Shown one piece after another: positions 18,586 through 27,226 of a stretch of DNA of 33,192 nt. Numbering within the stretch: position 1 is the stretch's first letter; each line of letters starts with the position of its first letter. The stretch is taken from contig JAITDS010000167.1 in NCBI GenBank assembly GCA_031282435.1, positions 1 to 33,192 of the forward strand, in the 5' to 3' direction. Source of the DNA: Spirochaetaceae bacterium (GTDB lineage Bacteria; Spirochaetota; Spirochaetia; Treponematales; Breznakiellaceae). Below the pieces are notes generated by a model, which was not told the origin of the DNA, did not search any database, and saw only the letters and a list, made by a program, of their open reading frames with translations. The position numbers were made by a program, and so were the translations under genes.

Positions 18586-20805
18586 TTATCTTCTATTATT
18601 GCCAGCGGGAGGGTCACTGGGAGCAGTCTCCGGAGGAGGGTTCAGGTCTATCCATTTAATCGTGGCCATGCCGTTGCCATAGCTTTCGTACGTTTTAACC
18701 TTATTACTGCCTGGTACCAATAGGGTCGTATCAATAAAGTTTGAACCGCCGCCGCCGGAGGATATTCCGTTATCGCCATTATTTATAGCGGCAGAAACAA
18801 GCGCGCCGCCGCCCCTATAACCGCCGCCGCCGCCAGCCGGTCCTTCATAATTAGAAAAGTAATGAAAGCCGTTTACACCGTAGCCGTCTTTGGGTGATTT
18901 ACCCCCATTGGCATAATTCAACGGATCAAAATGTGACCATGAAGTTGTCGGGTTAATAGCGCCATACCGTCTCCCTCCCGCATCCTCCAGTTGTTGGTCC
19001 TGGCCGGTATATGCAACACAGTATCCGGGTTCTTCGGCATCGCCGCCCGGCAGTCCGGGCCATGATGTGCCTTTGCCAGAGTCAATATCGTAGGCCTGCG
19101 CCGCTCCGCCGCCGCCAGCCGCGACAATTATGCGGTTGTTCACCGTAGATTTGTATACATCAGCATAGTCGCCGATGTTTCCGGCCTTACCGATTAAGTA
19201 CCCGCTTTCAATACGCCTTACGTCTGTGGAACCGCCCCCGCCGGAACCGCCGGCATAGCCGGGAGTTGAACTATTACCATTTTTTGACCTGTCACCCTTT
19301 CCACCGTTTGGCAGTCCGCCCTCTTTTTCCCTGTCATAATTACTGGTGTTTTTAACGTACGATATTTTGCCAGTGTCATCCACCTGCCGTATCGCCGTAC
19401 CGGCTCCTTCACCGCCTATAAAAAATTTAAGAACGTCGTTTTTTTTCAGATTAAACCGCGCTGTTACATGGCCGCCCCTGCCGCCCATAGCCGTTTTGCC
19501 GTTTGTTGAAAAAATTGGGCCGCCGGACGCGCCGAAAAGCTCTATTTCGTAAACGCCGTCATTCGCGATTGTTACGGAAGTATATTTATAGTCGCCAGTA
19601 GGATAAGGAATAGTAGCCGATATCCCTACAACACCGCTCTGCTTTATGGCTTCTTTAACCTCAGGACTGTCACGGAACAGCTTAAGATCAGTTGCCGCCG
19701 CCCTGATTGCCGCCACATCGTAGACAATGCATTTTATTGTACCTTTCTCCTCCTCGCTATTGCCCTGGTCCGCGGAGGTAAAGCCTTCTATATCTTCCAT
19801 TTTAATATCGGCTATTACTTCCTCGCCTGCCAGCAAAGTGGCAGCGGTCTCCATTTTTTGCTGAAGTTCTTTTAATAGAGCATTGTCGCTTATTGCGCCT
19901 ATAACATAGTCATCTTTGTAAGGGACATCGTCTTCCATGCTGTTTACTTGGTCTAAAATATCTTTTAAAAGTTCTTTGCTTACTTCCAGTTCAGGGTCGT
20001 CCATCCATTCGGCCGTCAAGTAAATGTAAGGACCTTCTTTTTTAGGAAGAATGTCCGGCAATATGGTGTACCACACGCCTATATCAAACGTTCCATTCAC
20101 CACCAGAGGAGCAACGGCCGTTGCTTTCCATCCTTTGAAAATCTGGCTGGATTTAACGGGAGTACCAAAATAATTTGTCCATTGCCCCGTCCCTTCATCC
20201 TTATACTGGTTTACAAAGTATTTGTATGATCGCTTCCCGGTGTCTATGAATGCCGGCTTTCCCGTAGTATTAGTAATAGTCGCAGGCGTACCTTGGAGCG
20301 AGGTAACCGGAGCACTCTCGCTTTGTACACTGGTCGAGGGAGTTCCGGTGGTTTCCTCTTCCTCATCCGGCTCAACCGGTTCCGGCTCGACCGAATAGTT
20401 AAACTTTAACCCTTTCGGGTCCGCTATAAAATCATAGCCTTCAAGTATATAGTCGGGGTTTCCGGTAATGCCGGTTTCATCCTCTACCGGAAATAAATCA
20501 GCGAGAGTTGCAAGAAACGCTTCTTCCGTAATCGGGCTTCCGTTCGCGTCATAACATTGGACTTCCGCCAGTTCATTATACGCTAAAGGAACATCAACGA
20601 TGCCGATGCCGCCGGGAAACATTCCGTATTTTACCTCGCCGCTTCCGGCTACAAATCTAGCGTAAATCCCTTCCTCGGTTTTTCCTTTTTGGGGCGGCGT
20701 CTTATTTCCGTTTATGCCCAAAATTTCATCGGACCCGCCGTTATCGCAATACGTCATAAAAAAAGCAAAAACCGCAATCAATCCTGCCGCTAATCTCTTT
20801 TTCAT
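18586..20805 (-). CDS. Large lipoprotein with C-terminal glycine-rich domain
   Basis: Lipobox-like 'FFMTYCDNGG'; 'YTSVTIANDGVYEIELFGASGG..GGRGGHVTARFNLKKNDVLKFFIGGEGAG..GGSGGGGSTDVR..AAGGGGAA' resembles the Gly-rich domain of bacterial surface proteins and the ALK extracellular region. Confidence 0.75.
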   Translation of the reverse strand: MKKRLAAGLIAVFAFFMTYCDNGGSDEILGINGNKTPPQKGKTEEGIYARFVAGSGEVKYGMFPGGIGIVDVPLAYNELAEVQCYDANGSPITEEAFLATLADLFPVEDETGITGNPDYILEGYDFIADPKGLKFNYSVEPEPVEPDEEEETTGTPSTSVQSESAPVTSLQGTPATITNTTGKPAFIDTGKRSYKYFVNQYKDEGTGQWTNYFGTPVKSSQIFKGWKATAVAPLVVNGTFDIGVWYTILPDILPKKEGPYIYLTAEWMDDPELEVSKELLKDILDQVNSMEDDVPYKDDYVIGAISDNALLKELQQKMETAATLLAGEEVIADIKMEDIEGFTSADQGNSEEEKGTIKCIVYDVAAIRAAATDLKLFRDSPEVKEAIKQSGVVGISATIPYPTGDYKYTSVTIANDGVYEIELFGASGGPIFSTNGKTAMGGRGGHVTARFNLKKNDVLKFFIGGEGAGTAIRQVDDTGKISYVKNTSNYDREKEGGLPNGGKGDRSKNGNSSTPGYAGGSGGGGSTDVRRIESGYLIGKAGNIGDYADVYKSTVNNRIIVAAGGGGAAQAYDIDSGKGTSWPGLPGGDAEEPGYCVAYTGQDQQLEDAGGRRYGAINPTTSWSHFDPLNYANGGKSPKDGYGVNGFHYFSNYEGPAGGGGGYRGGGALVSAAINNGDNGISSGGGGSNFIDTTLLVPGSNKVKTYESYGNGMATIKWIDLNPPPETAPSDPPAGNNRR

Positions 20806-21109
20806 CTTTAGGTCTCCTTGTCAGAATAACTTTGAATCAAAACCGCTACTAACCGCTCTTAATTTATATTAAGGCTAACTTTATCTGACGGTCAGAATCT
20901 AAAAGCCTACGGCCATAATTTATCACACATATAAGTTTACGAATTTTATATAGAAAAGTCAATGCCGGGTTACGCGGCAGCGGCAATTTTACTTTTAGCG
21001 CTATATATGGATTTTGGAAGCAAAATTAAGGCTGTTTTTCCACATTTAGTGCTAAATGTTAAACTGCTGACGCGGCAATTCCGGTTCCGGATATGAAAAA
21101 TATCGGGCT

Positions 21110-21254
21110 TGTTTAATAATCCGTTTGCCTATCGAACAAGTTTTTAGCGCTTGCCGGCCAAGCCGCGTTTGGCTTGCAAAAACTGAAGTTTTTGAACAAG
21201 TCCGCTAAAAAAAGACTTGGGCGACAAGCAACCGGGTTGGCGAACAAGTCCGAT
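21110..21254 (+). repeat. Repeat family 2, copy d
   Basis: 'cttgtttaataatccgtttgcctatcgaacaagtttttagcgcttgccggccaagccgcgtttggcttgcaaaaactgaagtttttgaacaagtcc'. Confidence 0.85.
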
Positions 21255-21308
21255 TTACAAAACAGATGTCCTTTTGCGCGAATCAAAGCCGCGAAAGTGG
21301 TTTGCTTT

Positions 21309-21414
21309 ACGCGCAAGCGATTGAAGCGGTATGAAAACGCTAAAAGCGTTTTCATAATAGCGGAAAGCGCGGTTTTTGCGCCGCTAAAGCGGCGTAAAAA
21401 TGCGCCCGAATTTT
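21309..21414 (+). repeat. Hairpin-chain repeat family 1, copy D
   Basis: ATGAAAACGC-taaaa-GCGTTTTCAT, linker aatagcggaaagcgcgg, TTTTTGCGCCGC-taaa-GCGGCGTAAAAA, tail tgcgcccgaatttt. Confidence 0.9.
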
Positions 21415-21547
21415 GACTGGCGGATTTAAGCCCGTTACCTGTAATAGCGAAGCCATTTTCCGCTAAAAGACAGGCATGAACTCCGCTGGCATTTGGTTTG
21501 GATTTATGTTAAACTATGCAAAAATTAGGACTTTTTAGGGGGATTTT

Positions 21548-22633
21548 ATGAGTGTTAAAGCTGACCGTACTTGGATTGCCGTTACCGGCGTTTTGATTGG
21601 CGTTGCCGCGATATTTCTTATGGTGCTGGGAAATCCGGCCAACATGGGTGTGTGCGTGGCTTGTTTTATCCGCGATACCGCGGGGGCGCTTGGTCTGGAC
21701 GGAGCGGCGACTGTGCAGTATATCAGGCCGGAAATTGCCGGTTTCATACTGGGCGCGTTTTTGCTTTCGCTGTTACGGCGCGAATGGGAGCCTGTTCAGA
21801 TTTCCGGCAGTCCTCTTATACGTTTTACCATAGCGTTTTTTATAATGATAGGCTGTCTGGTATTTTTGGGCTGTCCGTTGCGGATGGCGCTTCGTATCGG
21901 CGGCGGTGACCTTAACGCCGTCGTAGGGCTTGCAGGTTTTTTCGCGGGAACGGGAATAGGGGCATTGTCTCTTAAAGGCGGCTTTAGGCTTGAAACCGGT
22001 TCGAGTCCGGGACGCGGCTCCGTAACGGCGGGGCTTAACGCTTTTATCATGCCGGCGTTTGCCGTTCTTTTGCTGGTATTCCTTTTTCTAAGGCCGTCTT
22101 TCATCAAATTCAGTGTCGAAGGGCCGGGGTCTATGCACGCGCCGGCACTTATCGCGCTGATTGTCGCTATAGTTCTTGGCGTTCTATGTCAAAAGAGCAA
22201 TTTTTGTATAGCCGGTGGTTTCCGCGATATTTTCCTGCTAAAAAAGGGCTGGTCTTTCGCGGGCTACATAGCGATAATCGCCGCAGCGTTTGCGGGAAAC
22301 GTCGTAATCGGGAAATTCAGGCCGGGGTTTGACGGTCAGCCTATTGCTCATACTGAAGCTCTGTGGAATTTTCTTGGGATGGCGCTTGCCGGTTTTGGTT
22401 CCGTGCTGATAGGCGGTTGTCCGCTTCGCCAGCTTATAAAGGCGGGTCAGGGGGACGCAAACGCGGGTGTGTGTTTGCTGGCTTTTATCGCGGCGGGGGC
22501 TACGGCGCACAATTTTGGAATTGCGGCCTCCCCGTCCGGCGTACCGTTTAACGGAAGGTTCGCCGTTCTTGCCGGTTTTGTGGTTCTTATCATTTTTGCT
22601 CTTTTTTGCCGGCCCAAACCCGGCGCGGCGTGA
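21548..22633 (+). CDS. YeeE/YedE-family membrane transporter (selenium/sulfur-associated YedE type)
   Basis: Internal duplication with conserved Cys: 'NMGVCVACFIRDTAG'/'KSNFCIAGGFRDIF' and 'FLGCPLRMALRIGGGDLNAVVGL'/'IGGCPLRQLIKAGQGDANAGVCL'. Confidence 0.85.
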   Translation: MSVKADRTWIAVTGVLIGVAAIFLMVLGNPANMGVCVACFIRDTAGALGLDGAATVQYIRPEIAGFILGAFLLSLLRREWEPVQISGSPLIRFTIAFFIMIGCLVFLGCPLRMALRIGGGDLNAVVGLAGFFAGTGIGALSLKGGFRLETGSSPGRGSVTAGLNAFIMPAFAVLLLVFLFLRPSFIKFSVEGPGSMHAPALIALIVAIVLGVLCQKSNFCIAGGFRDIFLLKKGWSFAGYIAIIAAAFAGNVVIGKFRPGFDGQPIAHTEALWNFLGMALAGFGSVLIGGCPLRQLIKAGQGDANAGVCLLAFIAAGATAHNFGIAASPSGVPFNGRFAVLAGFVVLIIFALFCRPKPGAA

Positions 22634-22869
22634 AGTTCATCATAACGTTTAACGATATTTCCGGTTCGTTGCGTACGGAACGGGTGTTAAAAAAGCTTTC
22701 GTATCCGTGCGTCCTTGACGCCGCGCCTCGCGGTCTTGGCGCATCCTGCGTTTATATCATTCGTACCGAAGCGCAAAAGCGGGATGATGTCGAGGCCGTT
22801 CTTAAAAACTCACAAATTATCTGGGACAGAATAATCGAGGAGCCGGAGGCGGCGGCCTTTTCTTGTTGA
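22630..22869 (+). CDS. DUF3343 (putative Se/S carrier-like) protein
   Basis: 'KFIITFNDISGSLRTERVLKKLSYPCVLDAAPRGLGASCVYIIRTE' fits DUF3343. GTG start overlaps the YedE stop (GTGA). Confidence 0.8.
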   Translation: MKFIITFNDISGSLRTERVLKKLSYPCVLDAAPRGLGASCVYIIRTEAQKRDDVEAVLKNSQIIWDRIIEEPEAAAFSC

Positions 22870-22904
22870 ACGCGGGGCGTGGGGGTAGCGGCTGGTGGTT
22901 GCCG

Positions 22905-23035
22905 TGAGCGGGCAGCAACTAAAGTCAACGCAAACCTGCGTTAAGCAGGTTCAGCAGACTTCGGGAGCCGAGGCCCCTTTTGTTGTAAAGGGCAAAGGAG
23001 GGAGGCGGCTGGCCGCCCCACTGGTGGGGCGGTTG
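22905..23035 (-). repeat. Solitary, well-preserved inverted copy of the 1-985 repeat element
   Basis: Reverse complement is colinear with the array units: ccgccccaccagtggggcggccagccgcc...tttacaacaaaaggggc...tcccgaagtctgctgaacctgcttaacgcaggtttgcgttgactttagttgc. Confidence 0.8.
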
Positions 23036-23134
23036 ATTTTTGTCAGATAAAAACGGATAATATTTTATCCGCATAATATCTGCGCGTAATCCTGAGGCGG
23101 GCTTAATACCATCCATTGTGCTATAGGGGGAAAA

Positions 23135-25069
23135 ATGTCAAATTATACACTCAATTTCAAAATAGAAGGCGGAGACCCTGTTTCCGTTAAGTGTCTGTCA
23201 AACGAAACCATACTTGACACAGCCAAACGGGCCGGCGTTGTGATTGACGCGCCGTGCGGAGGGAACGGTACTTGCGGAAAATGCCGGATAAAAATACTGT
23301 CCGGCAAAAGCACCGGAGAAAAATCCAAGTTAATAACGGATGCCGATTATTCGGACGGCTGGCGTTTAGCGTGTGGTTCCAAACCGGATTCCGATTTAGA
23401 GCTATTCCTCCCCGCCACCGCCCAAGCGTTTCAGAGCAGAATACGGGTAACGGATTTTTCAGGCACGCGCGAGAAAGCCGCGTTTGAAAGTTTGCGCGTC
23501 TCGCTTAAAGAACTGGGGTTTGAAAACGATTACGGAATCGAAAAAGTTGCCGTAGAGATGACCGAACCCACGCTTGAAGACGCGATGGCGGACCGTGAGC
23601 GGCTGGAAAACGCGCTTATCGAAAAAACCGGAGTTTCCGCAGTACAATTTAGTCTTTTTGCGCTGCGCCGTATGCCGTATTCTCTGCGTAAAGACGGTTT
23701 TAAGGCCGTCTGCGTACTACGCCGCGAAGGTGAAACCTGTACAGCACTTGACGTGCTTGCGGGAGACGATTCCGCGCAAGACAGTCCGCTATACGGCCTA
23801 GCGATAGACATAGGAACAACAACTGTTTCGATATTGCTGGTAAACCTTAAAACCGGAGATCCGGTTACGGCGGCTTCCGGCGGAAACGCGCAGATACGTT
23901 ACGGCGCTGACGTGATAAACCGTATTATCGAAAGCACAAAGCCCGGCGGTCTGGAACGGTTGCAAAAAGCCATAATAAACGAGTGTCTAACACCGTTGAT
24001 ACGGCGTGTCTGTATCAACGCCGGCATAGAACCGGAACAAATTTACCGTGTTACTATTGCCGGTAATACAACTATGACCCATTTTGCGATAGGCGTACCG
24101 GGCGAATTTATACGGCTTGAACCTTATGTTCCCGCTTTCTTCAAAACGGACCCGCTCTGCGCCTGTGAAATCGGCCTTCCCGTGAATACGGGCGCTCAAG
24201 TTATATTTGCCCCGTCCATAGGCTCCTATGTAGGCGGCGACATTACCGCCGGAGTTTTCTCGTCTATGATATACAACAAAGACACCTTGTCTCTATTTAT
24301 AGATCTAGGCACAAACGGCGAGCTTGTATTCGGCGGCAAAGAATTCCTTATGTCGTGCGCCTGTTCCGCCGGACCGGCTTTTGAAGGCGGGGAGATAAGC
24401 TGCGGGATGAGAGCCACAAACGGAGCGGTTGAAGCCTGCGAAATAGATAAGGAGACTATGGAACCAAAACTCCGAATCATAGGGAACGCGGGTGAAAAAG
24501 CGGCGGGTCTTTGCGGTTCCGGACTAATTGATATAATAGGCGAGCTTTTTCGCTGCGGGATAATCAACGCTAAAGGGAAGTTCAATGTGGAAGGAAAGCG
24601 CATAGTGAAAGACGATTACGGCGGAAAAAGTTACATTGTGGCATTTGCGGCTGACAGCGCGACAGGCAGAGACATTATGCTTACGGAAAGTGATATTGAC
24701 AACTTTATTCGCGCAAAAGGCGCGATTTTTTCGGCGATACGCACCATGCTTGCCACCGTAGATATGCCGCAGGAAGCGATAGACGATGTGTACATCGCGG
24801 GCGGTATAGGCAGCGGGATTGATATTGGACACGCAATTCTGATAGGAATGCTGCCGAATCTTCCGGTTGAAAAGTTCCACTACTTGGGCAATACCTCGCT
24901 TTCCGGGGCTTACGGTATGCTGATATCCGACAAGGCGGTTGAACAGGTAAAAAACTGCGCCAACTCTATGACCTATCTGGAACTTTCTTCGCACCCGTCC
25001 TATATGGACGAGTTTGTAGCCGCCTGCTTTCTGCCGCACACGGACGCAAGTTTGTTCGCAAACAATTAG
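23135..25069 (+). CDS. Corrinoid protein reductive activator: 2Fe-2S ferredoxin + ASKHA (DUF4445) domain
   Basis: N-terminal 'APCGGNGTCGKCRIKI..ACG' plant-type 2Fe-2S motif; 'GLAIDIGTTTVSILLVNL', 'GLCGSGLIDIIGELFRCGII', 'VYIAGGIGSGIDI'. Confidence 0.92.
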   Translation: MSNYTLNFKIEGGDPVSVKCLSNETILDTAKRAGVVIDAPCGGNGTCGKCRIKILSGKSTGEKSKLITDADYSDGWRLACGSKPDSDLELFLPATAQAFQSRIRVTDFSGTREKAAFESLRVSLKELGFENDYGIEKVAVEMTEPTLEDAMADRERLENALIEKTGVSAVQFSLFALRRMPYSLRKDGFKAVCVLRREGETCTALDVLAGDDSAQDSPLYGLAIDIGTTTVSILLVNLKTGDPVTAASGGNAQIRYGADVINRIIESTKPGGLERLQKAIINECLTPLIRRVCINAGIEPEQIYRVTIAGNTTMTHFAIGVPGEFIRLEPYVPAFFKTDPLCACEIGLPVNTGAQVIFAPSIGSYVGGDITAGVFSSMIYNKDTLSLFIDLGTNGELVFGGKEFLMSCACSAGPAFEGGEISCGMRATNGAVEACEIDKETMEPKLRIIGNAGEKAAGLCGSGLIDIIGELFRCGIINAKGKFNVEGKRIVKDDYGGKSYIVAFAADSATGRDIMLTESDIDNFIRAKGAIFSAIRTMLATVDMPQEAIDDVYIAGGIGSGIDIGHAILIGMLPNLPVEKFHYLGNTSLSGAYGMLISDKAVEQVKNCANSMTYLELSSHPSYMDEFVAACFLPHTDASLFANN

Positions 25070-25131
25070 GCGCTCACTGCGGCCTTTCAGGGTTTGGGGC
25101 GGCGATGCAAGGGTCTTTCGGGAATTGATGT

Positions 25132-25289
25132 CCGCCGGTCGTCCGGCGCTGAAATCGCCGGACGACCGGCGGGCGGCCACGATGCCCCGCAGGGGTCGCC
25201 CCCTGCGGGGCATCGTGGCCGGAGCGACAGCGGAGCCCCGAAAAGCGCGGTTTTTGCGCCGCTAAAGCGGCGTGAAAATGCGCCCGAAA
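25132..25289 (+). repeat. Hairpin-chain repeat family 1, copy E (three tandem hairpins)
   Basis: CCGCCGGTCGTCCGGCG-ctgaaat-CGCCGGACGACCGGCGG (25132-25172); GGCCACGATGCCCCGCAGGGG-tcgc-CCCCTGCGGGGCATCGTGGCC (25175-25220); linker ggagcgacagcggagccccgaaaagcgcgg; ttttgcgccgc-taaa-gcggcgtgaaaa; tail tgcgcccgaa. Confidence 0.9.
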
Positions 25290-25409
25290 TGAAAAAAGCG
25301 CCGCTAATAATGCGCCGTTGAAACCTTGTTAAACCTTGAATTTTCCTGAAATTGGAATCGCCGCAAGCGCTTACTAGAATCTGAAGTGTTTGGCATATAA
25401 ACTTGAAAT

Positions 25410-26036
25410 ATGAAATTGATACGCAGACCGTTTGAATATAGTTATTTTAACGCGACTCTAATTCTAATAGGCATGAACGTGTTGGTTTTTGCCTTGCAAA
25501 ATATGGCGCCTGTATTAACGTATGTGCTTGCCATGACGCCTGTTGCCGTGCTGAACGGTTGTGTATGGCAGTTTTTTACTTATATGTTCGCGCACGCCGG
25601 TTTTAGCCACATAATCTTTAATATGATTGCGCTGTTTGTGTTTGGAGCGCAGACAGAACGTTACATGGGCAGCAAAGAATTCCTCATTTATTATTTAACA
25701 ACCGGAACGCTTGCCGGTTTTTTTTCGTTTATAGTTTTTTTGCTCACCGGCTCGGCCTATGTGCCTCTGTTGGGCGCTTCTGGAGCCATTTTTGCCGTTC
25801 AGCTTGCTTACGCTGCTTTTTTCCCGAATTCCATACTTTACATCTGGGGAATTTTGCCGTTACGCGCGCCGGTGATGGTACTGATATTTACCGCGATAGA
25901 ATTATTTTCAATGCTGTTTGGCCTGTCTAACGGTGTCGCTCATCTTACCCACCTTGCCGGTTTCGGCTTTGGATGGCTGTATTTTATTATTCGATTTAAT
26001 ACCAATCCGGTTAGGCTTATGCTAGGCAGGCGCTGA
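25410..26036 (+). CDS. Rhomboid-family intramembrane serine protease
   Basis: 'FTYMFAHAGFSHIIFNMIALFVFG', catalytic GASG ('LLGASGAIFAV'), 'VAHLTHLAGFGFGW'. Confidence 0.92.
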   Translation: MKLIRRPFEYSYFNATLILIGMNVLVFALQNMAPVLTYVLAMTPVAVLNGCVWQFFTYMFAHAGFSHIIFNMIALFVFGAQTERYMGSKEFLIYYLTTGTLAGFFSFIVFLLTGSAYVPLLGASGAIFAVQLAYAAFFPNSILYIWGILPLRAPVMVLIFTAIELFSMLFGLSNGVAHLTHLAGFGFGWLYFIIRFNTNPVRLMLGRR

Positions 26037-26311
26037 TGTATCCGAAAAACACGAACGTGCCGGATATACGTCCGGCGGACGATTCAAAATTAACTGAAAG
26101 AGACCTTGTTTTTTACTATTCCCGTGAACATCGCCTTAAAAAAGCTAGTCCGCGTGTACGCGCCCTGTACGAAAACACCGAAAAACCAAAGTCGCGTTTG
26201 GGCGGCTTTTTTGGCTCTTTGGTGGATACAAAACCAAAGGCAATGCTGCTAATAGTTATTGCCGTAATCAGCGTCCTAATACTGTTGTTTTCAAATTTAA
26301 ATCTCAATTAA
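26036..26311 (+). CDS. Small single-TM protein, unknown function
   Basis: TGATG overlap with the rhomboid stop; C-terminal TM helix 'AMLLIVIAVISVLILLF'. Confidence 0.65.
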   Translation: MYPKNTNVPDIRPADDSKLTERDLVFYYSREHRLKKASPRVRALYENTEKPKSRLGGFFGSLVDTKPKAMLLIVIAVISVLILLFSNLNLN

Positions 26312-26377
26312 GCGGTCAAACGCTCGATTAGTTAAACGGTCAATTAAACGGCGGCTCCGGCGGCTCGTTTTTTTGAT

Positions 26378-27226
26378 TTAATCCGCGCTGAAGCGCTCAA
26401 TTGACGCCGCGCGCGGAGTATATTCACTGCCGGCGGACAGTATAACTTGGACGCATACGCCTTGTATGCTTGCCGCGCCTTCGGCGGATTGAAGAGGATA
26501 GAGTATCTGTGACTTTGCGCGTTCAAGGCAAATAGTTTTATCCATGCCGATTATGCCGTTCAGAACGCCCGTCATGCCCAAATCGCTGATGTAGGCCGTG
26601 CCTTGCGGCAAGATTTTTTCATCGGCAGTTTGAATATGCGTGTGCGTACCGGCAAACACGGAGGCGCGTCCGTCTACATAAAACCCCAACGCCTCTTTTT
26701 CCTTTGTTGATTCGGCATGAAAATCCACAATTATAACGGGTGTTTCCGCACGCGCCATCGAAAGTCCCCGCAGTTCGTCATCAATACTGCCATAATTTTC
26801 GATAACTCTGTCAAAGGCGCGAAAAGGACAGTCTATCGGCGTCATGTATTCACGTCCTTGAAGGTTGATAACAAGAAAACTAAAATTATTTTTTTTGACA
26901 AGAACAAAACCGCGTCCTACAGCCGGAGACGGATAGTTTGCCGGACGAAGCATACGTTTTTCGGAATCTATGAAAGGCCAAAACGCGCGCTTTTCCCAAA
27001 CATGATTGCCGCTTGTTATTACATCAACTCCGGCGGCAAAAATACGGCGCGCGTCCTGTTCCGTCATACCTAAAATGGATGAATTCTCGCCGTTGGCCGT
27101 AACGAAGTCCGCTTCAAAGCGCTTAATAAGCGCCGGAAGCGTATCTTCCAGCGCTTTAAGACCCGGTTCCCCTACAATATCTCCAAGCATCAGTATGCTT
27201 ACGATATTATCTGGCATAGTCAACAA
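26378..27226 (-). CDS. YmdB-family (TIGR00282-like) metallophosphoesterase
   Basis: 'ILMLGDIVGEPG', 'FVTANGENSS', 'ITSGNHVWEKR', 'VIIVDFHAESTKEKEALG', 'FAGTHTHIQTADEKIL'; directly downstream of RNase Y. Confidence 0.93.
   Translation of the reverse strand: MLTMPDNIVSILMLGDIVGEPGLKALEDTLPALIKRFEADFVTANGENSSILGMTEQDARRIFAAGVDVITSGNHVWEKRAFWPFIDSEKRMLRPANYPSPAVGRGFVLVKKNNFSFLVINLQGREYMTPIDCPFRAFDRVIENYGSIDDELRGLSMARAETPVIIVDFHAESTKEKEALGFYVDGRASVFAGTHTHIQTADEKILPQGTAYISDLGMTGVLNGIIGMDKTICLERAKSQILYPLQSAEGAASIQGVCVQVILSAGSEYTPRAASIERFSAD

Noticed and set aside
21995-22015. tRNA T-arm-like 'ggttcgagtcc'
   Set aside because: Lies inside the YedE CDS, with no acceptor stem or other arms around it.
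22860-22915. Selenocysteine (UGA) read-through at the DUF3343 stop ('S C UGA')
   Set aside because: Tempting next to a YedE transporter, but the read-through sequence (TRGVGVAAGGCRERAATKVN...) runs into the repeat element and has no conserved character; no SECIS was identified.
24524-25213. Minus-strand 229-aa ORF, and similar long antisense ORFs such as 15238..15924 (+), 1287..1835 (-), 26717..27073 (+)
   Set aside because: Shadow ORFs antisense to well-supported genes (ASKHA activator, EF-G-like, ABC ATPase, YmdB); no domain evidence.
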